Assembly (NCBI GenBank): GCA_037893245.1
Contig: JBAIAA010000450.1
Coordinates: forward strand, 186,001 to 250,000
Length of the DNA: 64,000 bases
Source: Crossaster papposus
Lineage: Eukaryota; Echinodermata; Asteroidea; Velatida; Solasteridae
Direction of reading: 5' to 3'
Part shown: positions 33,138 to 46,079 of the stretch, in pieces
Layout: the number at the start of each line of letters is the position of its first letter
Numbering within the stretch: the stretch's first letter is position 1
Program-made: the position numbers and the translations under genes
Notes under the pieces: generated by a model
Told to the model about the DNA's origin: nothing
The model's database searches: none
The model's input: only the letters and a program-made list of their open reading frames with translations

Positions 33138-36100
33138 GTATAACAAATGAAAGATATTTTGACGCTATATCAGTTACCCGAAAAATACGAATTTGACCTT
33201 TTGACCCATGTTTTGGCCTAAAGACCTTTGCACATCACGACGAAGTGCGCATTCCCAAAAAGGCAATTAAAGCGCAGACGGAATACAGCCCCAATTACAG
33301 AATCGAAGATCTCTAGTCTACACACTATAAAACAATTGTCAAAATGGGTTGACATTTTTACCCAATGTTTTACCCAATATATTAATTGCGTACAATCCTG
33401 GGAAATTGTTTCCACAATAAAGTCAATGTTTACCTAAATTAACCAACAATGTAATAAATGTTGTAAATTAATGTAATAAATTACTGTAATAAATTAACCA
33501 TCTATAATGTTGAGCAATAATAACAGAGCCCGTTATCATGTTTTACGGCCAACTTTTTTTACAACAAAGTTGAGCTCTTCAAACCCACTGAGTAAAAACC
33601 GCTCAAATATCTTTGAGAATGCTCCTTATCCTGCTTCCACGCCGCACGCATCATTCAGATTTGTTCAACACCAATCACACAAAAAGTGAAACTATAAGTC
33701 CAACTCCGGGAAGTTGAAGGGAGACAGCGGGGAGTTTGGCTCACTCTTGCCCCGTGTGGACGCGATAGGCGACCCGTGAGTAAGCCCTGCTGCTCGTTCC
33801 TGCCTCCAAACGAGGAATTAAAGAACTAATATCCAGGCAGTTTAGGGTTTCATAACTGGAGATCGGATGACTTTCAGGATGCGTGCGCTGGGCCGGTAAG
33901 AAAAGAACATTCATCCAAGCACCTTACGATCGCTGCAAGACGAATACTACTATGTTTGAGCCTTGTAAGCACAGTTTCTGATTTGTTTTAAATAGAACTT
34001 GGCTAAAAATCAAATACGTAGAAATAAACTCATGACTTCCCTTGAAATGTACCCGATGTTCTTGGGGAATTATTCATTTCGATGGCAATATTGACCAATA
34101 AAATGTACAAAAGAGTACCCACGTTTTCATAGAGCAATTTACGAACGGGCTAAAAGCAACAATAACACTATGTTTCTGTTTTCAACCGATTTAACTTCAA
34201 ATCATCTTGTCTTTGAGGGATACCTGCTATAACATTTCGTAATAGTGACCAGCGTGAGATAAAAAATAAAATAAATAATACATTAAATTCATATAGCGCT
34301 TTTTTATCGGTGTTTCAAAGCGCTCTATGTTTTTTAAAGACGTGTTAATGAAGTTTATGAGAACATGAGACCCATTATGTGGCACCTTTGTAAGAGTTTT
34401 TACAAGATGTTTAAACACCCTACACATGTACGATTGGACTTCAACGGATATGAGTACGGGTGTGAAAATGTATTATGTAATAGCTCAATTAATCTTGAGA
34501 TTGATTACGTTCAGGTAATGGATGAAGAGGTTTCAAAGAAACTGTTCACGAGGCCTACACACAATCACCCATTTGAAAATGACACACATTCGATTTTGAG
34601 TACCGGTGGTTAATGAAACATAACTTTGAATTTACTAAAGCAATTAAGGTAAAACCCAACGACATTTGGAAGCTAATTTAGCTTTCTTGAAGCTTATCCA
34701 TCTATAGCAAATGTTGAATATCTAATGAGCAAAATGACGCGTTCCTTTTGCACTATTTTTTAGGGACATGCTGTACTCTAAGCAGTGTACGACGAGTTTA
34801 TTCTTTACCGAAAATTCGAATAAGCAACATTATCGATTCCAATTGTGTGCGTGTATGTGCATGTATATAGCTGAAATTTCTGAACAACATTTGCGGCGCA
34901 GAGGGCAGAAATCACGTAAAACCATACATCGTGTTGCTCTTAATAATTATGATAAATGAGAAAAATTCAAAGTAATTTAGGCGATTCTGTTTTCTTCCCA
35001 TCTGAAGATTAGTTCAATCTTCCTAAATTGTGTGCCGTCCAATTTTCGGACTTGACTTGAAAAGTGAGCATCCAGTTAACATCTTATCATGTTCCTTGAC
35101 AAACAAATCAGATGACTTTTTTATTTAAATCAAAGACCGTCTTCAGGCTGATTTATATACCCCGAAGTCCTTAAATCAGCCCAGCAAAAAAAAAAAATAT
35201 CGGGGTACCCACCAGAAAAAAATAATCATTTTTAATTTGTATTTCTCCTTTCTTTTTTGGTCAATCCTGTCAAATCACAAGCCTTGGGGTGATTTCATTT
35301 TGCAAACTCCATCAGACCTCACGTCTCTGCTGATTGTGTTTGAGGAGGTAGTATTATATGCGAGAAAAGAAAAAGAGGGGAAATCGGGGCGAGGTTGGGT
35401 CGGGAGCGCGAAAACAAATGCTCCATCTCAGCCATCAATTTGATTGGATCGTTGGTTGCATCAATCCGATTGGATCGCTGTGACCTTGGGGAAAGAAGCT
35501 GCGCATGCGCTGCTCGACTACGGGCCGTCCATTGTGAGTATTTATTTTTCTCGCGTTAATCTTGAACTTCAAAGATCTATTCAAACAAAGGGCCTTGAGG
35601 ACTGTTACGACGTGCTAATGAAAGGCAAGAACAATACTTTGAAGGGTAAATTTGGTTTTATTACCAGCGCTTTAAACTTGATTGCCATAATTACATCTTT
35701 TGTGTAAACCAAGAAGTATAACAGTTTAATATGTTTTTAAATCATTGTAAATCGCTTTATTGAAATACTAATCCCTGCTTTAGGCCCTTTCTATTCAAAC
35801 CATTCATTCTAAACTTTAGATTGTAGTCTTAGTGTAGAAAAATAGAAAAACATTTTCTCAATAAACCTCGGTTTTTATCTCTGTCCTTTCCACCGACAAA
35901 GTTTAAGAGCATTGGTTTTGATACCACAAGAAAATGCAGTGGTTCTGTGTATAATGAAGGATTCCGCGCGCGGTGAAATAAAAAGGTATACGGCACTAAA
36001 TTCAAGGTCGTCCGATTTAAAGACCCTAAGAAGCGCCCTCTCTCGCTCGCCGATGTTAAAGCTCACTGATATTCTGGTCGGAAGCCACCACACGTCACAG

Positions 36101-36965
36101 GATCTACGATTTGAACCATCACCAAAGTTCGAATTCCTATGTTTAAAAAAGGAGTAATGAGTGGCGACTTGCGCCTTATTTCTTCAAGTTCTTCACCTCT
36201 ATCGCTGTCTAAAGTTTGACTTCGGAAGGCGCCTATACAATGTATATATAAGTTATCGATTACTTTAACGATAACGGTCGATCTCCGTTTGCCGCGTGTT
36301 TAGCCCAAGTAAGTCTTTTAGCGAGTGGGTACCTGTGATGGCCGGGAGTTCACTAGACTAGGCCACGGTTGGGCCTCGCCAGTAAACCCCTCCAATTTCG
36401 GGTCAATGCCCGGCAGATTTCCTCTAAGCCCCTGTTACGCGAACTTTCATCATCACGGTGTCATCGTGTTAAATTAACCTCCCCCAATGAATTACAGATG
36501 CCATGTCCCCCTTGAATCATTTTGACATTACCAGAAGAAGGAAAAGGAAAAAAAAGGAGTCAAAGTCAACGCGGTCACTGGACTAGAACTCCTTAAACAT
36601 ATCGAAGTTTCTTAAAGGAACCGGGGACTAGGGAAAGCCACAACTCCAAACGATTGTGATTCATCATCACTGTGACTAGTTTTAAAACTGCTACTTTTTT
36701 TCTTTTTTGGAGGTAACTTTTCGACTGAATCCTGGGGGCACGAGGGGAGGGCCAGACGACAAGTGGGGATTCTATTATAGGGGCGAAAGGGGACGCCAAT
36801 CCTCCCCTGGGTAGGGGTCAAGCTGACTGGGTCATCCTTCCATCCTGCGCCTACTCGCGGTCGTCAACCCACACTTTAACTTTTTATTTTTCTTCCAAGG
36901 ACTCTTACCCCCTCCTCCTCTGAACTTCAAGAGAAGCAGTAAATCAAAACGAATACCTTTCCATT
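33138..36965. other. Gene-free spacer
   Basis: Mainly AT-rich. It contains an inverted repeat at 34290-34330 and a doubled GATTGGATCG (reversed CCAAT) near 35431-35480. GC-richer sequence lies at 36280-36460 and 36720-36860. No coding gene recognised. Confidence 0.4.
34290..34330. repeat. Inverted repeat CATATAGCGCTTT...AAAGCGCTCTATG
   Basis: CATATAGCGCTTT pairs with AAAGCGCTCTATG around a short centre, after an A/T-rich AAATAAATAATACATTAAAT. The 'tatatagcgctttt' word is a familiar end motif of interspersed repeats in several animal genomes (from memory), so this is probably a repeat remnant. Confidence 0.55.
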
Positions 36966-36982
36966 CCCCCCCCCCCCCCCCC
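36966..36982. repeat. Poly-C tract (17)
   Basis: Seventeen consecutive C. Confidence 0.9.
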
Positions 36983-38554
36983 TACCCAGCAGTCGGCACA
37001 AACTATACGGGTTTACACGGGCGTATACGACCGGTTGGGGCCGGGAACATGCGGCCTTCAATAACGGTGGATAAAAACCATGCGTCAACAGGGCGTCTGG
37101 ATTGTAAATTTCAGTTGTAATATTTCTTCATGCGTCGGGTTCAAAATCCTCTAGATGGCTAGATAGTTGATGGAGCTAAATTATTTTGGCTTTGTAAAGT
37201 ATAAGAAGTTTTGATGTCAGTGGAAAGAAGCTATGGCATTCTGCTAACTTGACCTATAATACCCCCTATAAAAAAGTCGCTCAATCTTGAAAAAAATTAT
37301 AAATCATAATTTAACTCGACACTAAATAATACAACTATTTTTCGACAATTTGATATATTTTGGGATATAAATGTGTCTGTGTAGCGTAACTTGCTTGCTT
37401 GCTTGTCGAGTCCGTTGGTCACTATTACGAGGGGACACCCGCTTCGCCTGATTACCTTTGTCATCAACTGCATAAATTGGAACTAATGATGTGCATCGGA
37501 TTGCATATCAGGCCATAAAAGAAATATATTGAATTGAACATCGAAAATGAGCTGTTCAAAATATAAAATAAATTGCAACAATATGCAAGGACTCATTCAT
37601 AAAAGCTACCAACCCAAATATCTAGTAAGAGCAACAATGAAGAGAAACAATGTGATTCAACGGTCTAAAAGTCAATATTTTCCCCATATTTGTTTTTCTC
37701 GTAACGCATCAGTTTACAACCCGCCATCCAGGAGACACAAAGAAAAGACCTTGTTACTGTTCATTAACTTCCCCAAATTTGAAAACATCCTGACAGGAAA
37801 GTGGAGTTTTAAAACGTGTGAGATAATACACGTATGCAAATATATTTCACTATATTCTCGTGAATAAGGTTCATAGCCAGCTGGCTAACTTTTCCCCCAA
37901 AGCCCCTTTGAACGCTGTATACTCTAACCCCCTATGGTATGGTGTGTATATTAAAGATTTTCGGGTTTTGGGCACATGATGTATATACCCACGCACGATC
38001 AGATGGCACCGCAAAATGGATATCCAGGATTTCTTTTCTTCTGTCGATGTTCACTCCTAGTCCTTGATTGATTGCTTCTACGCTCGCCAAACTGTTAATT
38101 TTGCAAGCGTGGCCGTCCGAGGCTTGCATACCTGGCCTCTGTCACTTCACACGGCCGACTGTGGTCGACTGAAACTGCCATTGTCTGATTCTGTACGAGT
38201 TTTTTTGACCGCAATGAAGTCCGCGTGCTGACTGGTCACTTTATCGGCCGACCAATAGACCTCTTTTTGTTCTTGGTCACAACCAATGTCGCACTAAACC
38301 GGTCTCTCATTGGCCCAAAGTTTGTTTACGTTACTCTTAGTGGGCGGAGTCACCGAATAAAACAGTCCCAAGTAATTTTTGTTCGAACTCTATACCGATA
38401 GGTTTCCGCCCGGCACTGATGCAGATTGTCATGGAAGTAACGCACTACGCGTACTGCCAAGTACAAGCCACCCGTTCACACCTTAAAACAGCATTACCTT
38501 TCATGTAAGCTATCAGCCTGGGGGTTTGGTCGGTATCAAACGAAGAGAATATTG
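36983..38554. other. Gene-free spacer, one non-random-looking minus frame
   Basis: It contains a CTTG tetramer run near 37387-37405 and a 65-codon minus-strand frame at 37932-38129 discussed in the findings. GC-richer sequence lies at 38130-38440. Nothing else recognised. Confidence 0.4.
37932..38129 (-). other. Short open frame of unknown meaning
   Basis: The 65-residue translation has a balanced, globular-like composition (SLASVEAINQGLGVNIDRR, then KEILDIHFAVPSDRAWVY) that looks less random than other short frames here. I do not recognise a family. It could be an isolated exon, a remnant of a transposon protein or chance. A CAG/GT junction lies immediately before the ATG, but an upstream exon was not found. 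Confidence 0.2.
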
Positions 38555-38797
38555 CTCATGGCGATTTTTGCCAAAGTATGCACCCCTGTATTTGGAAAAT
38601 ATGTGATAGCGCTACAGCGGTGGCATCTTTTTGGGTGTTGGCAACCTTTAATGGCCGCCAAAATACTTGTTAATTAATCTGGTAAAAAGCATATTGGCGG
38701 CAAAAAAAAAACCACCCAAAATGCTCACCGCTCACCACACGCTGCAATGCTATCACATGATCCAACTCTAGGTGTGCTTGCCAAACATCGCTATGAG
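38555..38797. mobile_element. Large fold-back element, near-complete hairpin
   Basis: The left arm begins CTCATGGCGATTTTTGCCAA and the right arm ends TTGCCAAACATCGCTATGAG. Both arms carry the same inner order: GCACACC/GCACCCC, TTGGA, ATGTGATAGC and GCAGCG/ACAGCG. The arms are about 65-75 bases with small gaps. The centre itself has GGCCGCCAAAATA pairing with TATTGGCGGC. No coding capacity. A second, half copy lies at 56321-56470. Confidence 0.85.
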
Positions 38798-39482
38798 CAT
38801 TACTCCTCTCGATTATTACCCACTAGCCCAGTTTTTGGGACCGAGGCTGATGGCCTACTGTGCATTTGTTTTAGTCTGTCGTGTATTCCGATATTTCATC
38901 GTTTGTCTGAGTTCGTTTTAACGACCCTCCCCATTTGTTTGCTTCACGTCCATGTACTTCTTGATAGTTCACAAGCTACGAGTGACAAGTTTACATAAAC
39001 GAGTCAGGTTAAAACTGCACATCGTTACATGATTTTGATGTAATTTGATGATTATGTATCTAAACTAAAGCTGTATTCAATTGCATCGTAATTCTGGATT
39101 GTAAAAAAAGTCACTACATGGGAAAAAACATTAGTAAATCTGGTGACATTGCACTGTGAATATTGTCTGAACTCTTCGCTAGCACTGACCCGCATTCAAC
39201 CGCCCATGGATTGGCCTGGTGTCAATAATGTATACAACATTGTCAACATAGCACGCATGTCATAGTCAGATACAACCTGGTTTCTAGCGACCTTTATGCT
39301 AAAAAGGCTTTCTTGGGGTTGTTTTGTTTTCAACACGGAAAAATGACTTGTTTGTATGAAGACGTTCATTGGGAACATAATAGTCTGGCCGAAGTTTGGT
39401 ATGCCTCATCGGAGAAATGTATTGTGGGTGATGTAACGTGCTTCGCGTGTGTCATCACAGAATGCATGCAAATCTGTAAGAT
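38798..39482. other. Gene-free spacer
   Basis: AT-rich to balanced sequence with no recognised gene or repeat up to the hairpin at 39483. Confidence 0.5.
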
Positions 39483-39527
39483 TAAAATGGCGTTGGTGGT
39501 AATTTGCTTACCACCAACGCCATTTTA
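39483..39527. repeat. Perfect 20-bp inverted repeat (hairpin, 5-base loop)
   Basis: TAAAATGGCGTTGGTGGTAA (39483-39502) is followed by TTTGC and then its exact reverse complement (39508-39527). A transcript would form a 20-bp perfect stem. The loop is too short for a typical animal microRNA precursor. It lies inside a 113-codon plus-strand frame (39313-39654) that is probably chance. Confidence 0.9.
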
Positions 39528-39730
39528 CTCCTTTTACCATTTAATGGTCTTGGAATTCTTAACAAAAGTATTTTTCAGGATTAATAGGTTCGTATATCAT
39601 TTATTTTTGTCAGTTTATTCTCCGTTTGAAGCAGCAAAAGTGCTCAAAATATAAATAAAGGTGACATGCATGAATTGCATTGGGACTATTAATATGGACT
39701 CGTTGGTTGCATTACGCGTGCTATGGGAGG

Positions 39731-40016
39731 TTTCGACCAATGGAAGAGCCACGAGACGCCGAAAGAGCGTTTAAAACAGGCTGGGCCATTTCTTATCGGT
39801 TAAACATACTCGCGTGTCGGGCTCTCGACCAATAGGAGTCACTAAACTGTCCCTAGTAATGGTCCGACGCGCACATGTGCGTCGTTTGAACTCTTGCGCG
39901 CACCATTCGCGGATAAACAAACAGCCATTAGTAGAATTTCCAAATATGCGTCTCAGCTCTGAGACGCATGCGTCTTAGCTCTGAGACGCTTGTTTGGAAA
40001 TTAAATTCGTTTGTTA
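39731..40016. repeat. Interspersed repeat carrying GCGTCTC palindromes
   Basis: GCGTCTCAGCTCTGAGACGC at about 39948-39967 is a near-perfect palindrome and is followed at once by ATGCGTCTTAGCTCTGAGAC. The pair is enclosed by AATTTCCAAATATGCG and GTTTGGAAATTAAATTC, and outside these by AACAAACAG and TTTGTTA, so the structure is nested and inverted. A diverged copy lies at 31691-31800. CGACCAAT occurs twice upstream (39734, 39825). Confidence 0.7.
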
Positions 40017-43000
40017 TTTTCTTCAAAATTACCGCATGCCAGAATGAATAATTTTGTTTTTGTAAATCGACGATAATTATGAAACCAATCTTTATAGTCA
40101 AATTTGCCTTTTAGGCAGAACAATTCTTGGAATCTCTGAGATGTTAATTCTTAGTTTGGGGAAATATTTTTTCTTCAAATATATTATTAAACAGATATTA
40201 TTAATATTATGAATAAAAACAAATATTTAAAAAAAATAAAATAATCTTCATGTCAGTATTAATTAACTCGGTTAAAGACTTTGTTGAACGGAAAAGACGA
40301 CATGTCTTAAACGAGATCTATTAGACAGTGTTGGTTAACCACTGCGACTCTAAATATCTTCACACTCCGCTTAGGCCAACCCATTTCTAGGCCTTTAAGC
40401 CTGAAAGCCAAGCCGTATCTCGGCGCATTTAGGCCCGCCACCGAAGCGCAACAACTGAACTGCCGACCCGGGGTTCAAAACGTCGGCGCGGCCCCCACCG
40501 TCCATTCACCATCGCCATACGGTCGAAAACCGGCTTAGCCTGACTTAGATTTCCCGCAGACATAATTGAAAGAAAACATGAACGTGTCATGACTATGTTA
40601 TACCCCGCGTGCCTTATGGGCAACATTTTGGCCCCGACCCTCTAGGGAAATTAAAACACATGGTTTTCTCCTTTTTTACCTTTTTTTTTACCCTGGTAGT
40701 TTTTTGTATTCTCTTGTTTGGAGCAGACTGAGTCAAGTAATAATACCCAGAACGCGGTACGGCTTGCCGTTTTTTTTTAAGGCCTAATGGGTGTTGCGTT
40801 GTAGCCAGGCGAGTGTGGCAGCGCGTTCAGCTGTAGCGGGGACGCGGTCCGTAACTGCCGGGAGAGAGAATACCGCCGTACGCACGGCCTGTCAGGCAGC
40901 CGCGGCTACTGGGGTTAAACAACCCACGGGCCCGACTTACGTCCCTAAACACTTGCCTCCGTCCCAGAGAATACGCTACAGTAACATCCAACGGCAGCGT
41001 AACAATAACAACGTTACCACAACCGTCTGCAACAGTCACATACATCGTTGACTGCAGCGTCAACTTTACTCTCCAGTTTGTAGGGAAGCCCTTTTAGGGG
41101 GTGGTTTTTGCTGCCGAGAATTTTGGGCGGGAACGAGCCATCGAAAATTCGGCGAAGAGGGGTGAAACTTCTCGCTTGGTAAGTGCTATTGTGTCACGTA
41201 GGGTGCTGGCAGAGTCGTGACGCCATCGGCGCGATACGGTTTATCATAACAATGTCGAATTCGTTGTAAGTAGGTATAGACCAAGACGTTAGAAAAATAC
41301 AACTGGAGTCCTATGTCTCGGTCAGGAGAGCGATCTTGAATGCACGGTAAGTACCTATAGCCTTCCCCATGATATTTTTTACCAAAAATGTCTGACACAT
41401 TACTTTATACGTTGTACACCTCCTCAATGTATGGTGACGCGACGGCAGATTGTAGAAGACGGAATTATTAAAAGTAGCTTTAATGTCGTTATTGTATGAA
41501 GCCGTGAATAATAACAACCGTTTTGTTGTTGAGTAATATTAACATTTTAAAATAGAATTTGTGTACTCTATCAACGTTTCATGTTGTGTAGAGTTTAAAT
41601 AATTTGCGTTGTGAGTTAACGGTATTAGGACTACATTAAAGAATGAGAAATGGCGTTTCCAAATTAGGTTTTCATTATAATAACTCGCCAGTGATGGCTG
41701 AGTACTGGTATATCAACAAGCTGAATATACACAGTACATCACTATGTATACATTGCTGCAGACTGGGGTCGTTTTTTCTTTCACATCGTGCTGTTAGAAA
41801 AACACAAACAACTCCAGACTCGATCTAGCTGCAGGCAATGTTAAGTGGCCATGGCCTTTAAAGACGGGAGATTTTCTTCCCCCGATCGCTGCTTGGAAGT
41901 AGTTTTAGAGAATAACAAAAAACCGAAAGAAAAAAAATCGAAGTCGACGGCTTAATTCCCTGTCAACGGAAATCTAGTGGTCTTAAGCTAGATAACTAAC
42001 TATCTTCCAGTAAATGAATAGACAAGTGAAATCAGTGCAGGTTAAATAGTTTATTTTGGTATCGCAAATCCCATAGAGTCACACATGAGTATATCTTCTA
42101 AGTTATCGGTTATCTTCTCTTTTTTTTAAGAAAATAATTTAAAGTTGTTTCCAAACGTTCTAAGCCAAATGGGTCTTAATTTTCGACTTATTTATTTGAC
42201 TTTGTTTTATTACATGCATAATACTAGGTAGCGTCCGAGTTGGAAATTTCTACACGTTTGTTTAATGCTGTAATATACCATCTAAAACAATATATAACCG
42301 GTTTTATGGATTGTAGGCAAATCCATTATTGACAAACTCAAAACATTGCAAGGTGGGTTCCAGAAAATAACCTGCGCTTATCATTGACAATGTGAAGTTT
42401 TCCTTCATGTAGGCATTTGTTTACCTCTTTAAAACTTACCCACGTCATTGAGTGGTTCAAACCTGAGAAATACTCACAGAAAAACAAGTCTTCTTCACAG
42501 TCTCGTGTTTTGTTTGGTTTTTGGTCACTGTTCACATTTCATTCCGGTTTTGTTTATACAGCAAGACGATAGGAACGCAATCTGAATTAAATTTGCATCC
42601 ATCTAAGCTTTATTTGAAACAATAAAATTTCAATGAATACCAAATGAAGCCCGGGTTTGTAGTGTTTGACGTGCGTAAGGGGGCAGCTGAGCGCGCGACA
42701 CCCCGACGCCACTACCGTTCAATGACTGTCGTGCTCCCGCTGTCCCAGCGCTGTGCCACGCGCTAAAGTCTTGGCACGTTAATAAGGAGTTACCCTAGCC
42801 CGGACTTCATCAGTGGTTGCCCGGCACGTACTCGCTGCACTCGGGAGGTTCGGCAAAGCACATCCACTAGCGAAGAAAGACTGGCATGTTTTATGAATGA
42901 GCTTAAACACAAATTGAAGCTTTTATTGGGCTCGAATCCATTCATTGATGATTCATCCACCGAGTTAACTCTGTTTATGATTTGTCGCGACCCTCTGTGC

Positions 43001-43181
43001 ATTTTTTAAGTGAAGAAATGGGCTGGAGTTTTTACAGAAAAAAACGAAGTCTCTAATTCGGATGTTTCTTCTTATGTCTGTTCTTTGAATTTAAGTCTTT
43101 CCGTTTGTGCAAACAAATAAGTCATGAAAATAAGAGAAAATAAAACCAGCCGTATAAAAACAAGTACAAAACTTGCAGAGA
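40017..43181. other. Gene-free spacer with a GC-rich block
   Basis: A GC-rich block at 40360-41170 includes GGGACGCGGTCCGTAACTGC and a 86-codon plus frame (40791-41051) with no recognised domain. Another GC-richer piece lies at 42640-42880. The rest is AT-rich. Confidence 0.4.
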
Positions 43182-43362
43182 TTAAAGTTATGGTATATAG
43201 GCCTATGTCATTGTGCATTTATATCGTTTGAAGCAAAAAAAACGTTCAATCTAAAGAATGGTGCTATAGAAAACTAACCAGACAAAGTTGTAACTCTGGG
43301 AAATCTGTATTTTCCGACAAAAATACAATTTTAACATTTAGATTTTGAACCAACTATAGCCT
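43182..43362 (+). mobile_element. Diverged repeat related to the TTAA element family (copy 1)
   Basis: It shares with 44696-44885 the order TTAAAGTT, ATCGTTTG, AGCA, AATCTAAAGAAT, GTGCT, GAAAACTAACC, GA.GAAGTTT/GACAAAGTT, and TTTAGATTTTGAACCAA. The left edge TTAAAG and right-edge CCAA recall the TTAA-bounded elements at 47257 and 57437. No coding capacity. Confidence 0.6.
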
Positions 43363-44695
43363 ACTAAATTCTTATAATTATATGGGTTACAGAAGTTAGA
43401 AAAGCCCACAAAAGTTAACAAATTTTATAAAAGATTTCGACGGTATGAAATAAACTACCGTAATCAACTGTCATTCTGAAAAGATAAACAAAATAGCTGT
43501 TCTGTTGCAGTACATGAAGTTTAAAAGTTCAATCGTTAAGAACAAAAGCTGTCTTATCTTGTCTTTTGTTGAGGCAAAAATTTAAGGAAAGATTCAGGGT
43601 TTGTAAGTATGGAAGTTGTGTAGATTAGTGCCATTTGATATGGTTTCTCACAGCTGAAACCCGTAGGCAACCAGATTTCTACTAAACAATTGAATTAGTG
43701 GGAATATCAAATAGTGCATGCTTTTCTGCTAATTAGAATTTAAGACCGTTAATTGGAAGCCAAGACACGGTATCTCGAACCCAGAGGTTATGTTACACTG
43801 GAACGATCATTTCAAAAACAAACAGGCGGGAAAAAACCCATGAATTTTGGCGCAGTTTTGTTTTCATCGACCTTTAGTGAATGCTTTTACTTTTTACCTT
43901 TTTGTCCTCCCCTTCTTTAAGATATCCAGTTGGCACACCCATGAATGAATTCAAAATGAATGAATTCATTCATAAATATTAACGTTTTTTGTCTCTCTTT
44001 TGCTGTTTTGACAGAAATCGGACCGAGTATTTGGTCTCAGTTTTTGAACGGTTGCAGTTTAGTCAAGGCTTTTATCCCAGATCTGAATCTAAGAGTATCC
44101 CTTAGGTTTGTACGATTCAAAGAATTCATCTTCAATCAGTTACGCACTGTTTACCGCAAGTGCATCATGGGGGAAAGTGGGGATCGACGCCGCTGCTCTT
44201 ACACGAATTTTACGTATACGATAACATTTCACATTATTTTTTTGACTCAGTGGCACCCGATTAAAATCCCCTAAACAGTAATCATCTTTTCTAGTCTTCT
44301 GTCGTGTTATCTTCCACGACTGAAACTTAACATTTCACCCTTTGGTTGAAAACCGATCGTATGTCGGCATTTTGCACGTAAGAGTATAGCAAGCATCGAG
44401 TGGAATTCCACTAAACCCTGCAATGTCATGTGGTAAAAAATAGAGATGACATCATCAATACACAGGGTTTTCATAGAATAAATATTGAAATGAATTTATA
44501 AAACCGTAACACCAAAATATAACATTCTCACCAACTTGGTTCAATCTACCCTGGCATTGAACAAAAAAGTGAATTGAAATAATATTCCACTTGATGATCG
44601 TATTAACGCTATATACTTATTTTTTTATGATTCGTGCACATAAACATGATTTATAATTTTCACATATTGAGTCGCCATCTTTTCAATAATGAAAG
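43363..44695. other. AT-rich spacer
   Basis: No gene recognised. A direct repeat AATGAATTCA occurs at 43943 and 43957. Confidence 0.5.
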
Positions 44696-44890
44696 TTAAA
44701 GTTGTAATATACCATTTGTCAGTTGTACATTGTTATCGTTTGGAGCAGAAAAAGTTCTCAAAATCTAAAGAATTGTGCTTGAAAAGTGAAAACTAACCCG
44801 ACGAAGTTTTAGCTCTGCGATGTGAATCTATATATTCTGAGAAAATAATATGCTAAGATTTAGATTTTGAACCAATTACCAATGGAAGTT
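44696..44890 (+). mobile_element. Diverged repeat related to the TTAA element family (copy 2)
   Basis: It starts TTAAAGTTGTAATATACCAT and ends in GATTTTGAACCAATTACCAA, matching the copy at 43182-43362 throughout. The ends ATACCATTTG and CAATTACCAATGG also match the terminal repeats of the element at 57437-57809. Confidence 0.65.
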
Positions 44891-46079
44891 TCCAAAAATG
44901 CATTTTGTGATTGTTATTTTTTTCTTTAAACTGACTGCATCCTAGAAAGAATAATTACACAGGAAGGTTAGAGTCGTTAATTTCGTTACAGGAAGTAAGC
45001 TTTTGAACAATAATTTGGTTGGTTACTTTTGGGATATAGTTGCAAAAGGTGGGGTCACTTACTCCGATTTGCTCCCTGTTGGCTCAATCTTGAAACTCTT
45101 TTTATTATTTTTTTGGGGCCGTAGTGCGTTTCATGTTCTGATCATTATTCAACATTATCACAGAAACCTACCAAGTTAGCATAAGCTTGAATCTTGTTTA
45201 AAATAGTCGAAAATACGTGCTAATTTGTAACAGAAAGGCATCTAATGAGATCTTGAGATTTCTGGAGATCGACTACCAAGATCTTAGGTTGAAACCTATA
45301 GCGCTATAGTTCGTCAAACTCTGTATACTGACGGGTACATTTTTCCTCGACATTCTGCTTTGATCATGTCATTTGTTTTCAGAAGTCATTGGGTCAGAGT
45401 TCAAGTGTTAGCATACCGCATGGTTCGCATCACATAGAATTCCATATCCACAACAAAGATTTACTTAAAGGCTTTGTTCTTAATAATTTGGTAGTTTTTG
45501 TCTTCTTTTATGTTTGCAAATGTTGTATCAAGTTCCCTTTAACTGCATAACGTATTTAAAAGTGTAAGCATACTTTGTAGCTAACTTGGTACAATTAAGG
45601 AATACGATTCAGGATTACTAGCTGTAATTATACTGTAAACAATCTGTAATTTGACGTCGACGTCGCAAATATTCACCTGTTTAATGCAAAGTGCGTAAAA
45701 CAGAATTTAATTGACGTGAAAGTCGGATTATAAACAAAATGGGAATTTCATCCAAGGATCGAATGCAACATAAGTTCCCCTCCCCCCCCCCCCCTCGTTT
45801 CCCAGTGACAAAAAATAATCTACAAAAACAAATGTATGCATGAACAAGCTAAATAAACTTGCATTTCAAGTACCGTAATTCTGGTGGCAAAATACAAGTA
45901 ACTCTCGATTTGAAAACTGAGGTTGAGTCGAATTTTCTTTGACAAATCTGGTTTACAGAATAGAATACGGGGGTGCTATAGCTAAATCTACTAAAGCTTG
46001 TACAAAACATCTCATATGGATCCATCATCCGGGAAAAAACACATCAGGTTTGATTTTTTTTCCCTCCTTTTATGACACG
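44891..46079. other. AT-rich spacer with poly-C tract
   Basis: No gene is recognised. It includes GACGTCGACGTC near 45652-45664 and a 13-base poly-C at 45782-45794. Confidence 0.45.

Noticed and set aside
39483..39527. Canonical microRNA precursor
   Set aside because: The loop is only five bases and the stem is perfectly paired, unlike animal pre-miRNAs. Kept as a hairpin of unknown role.
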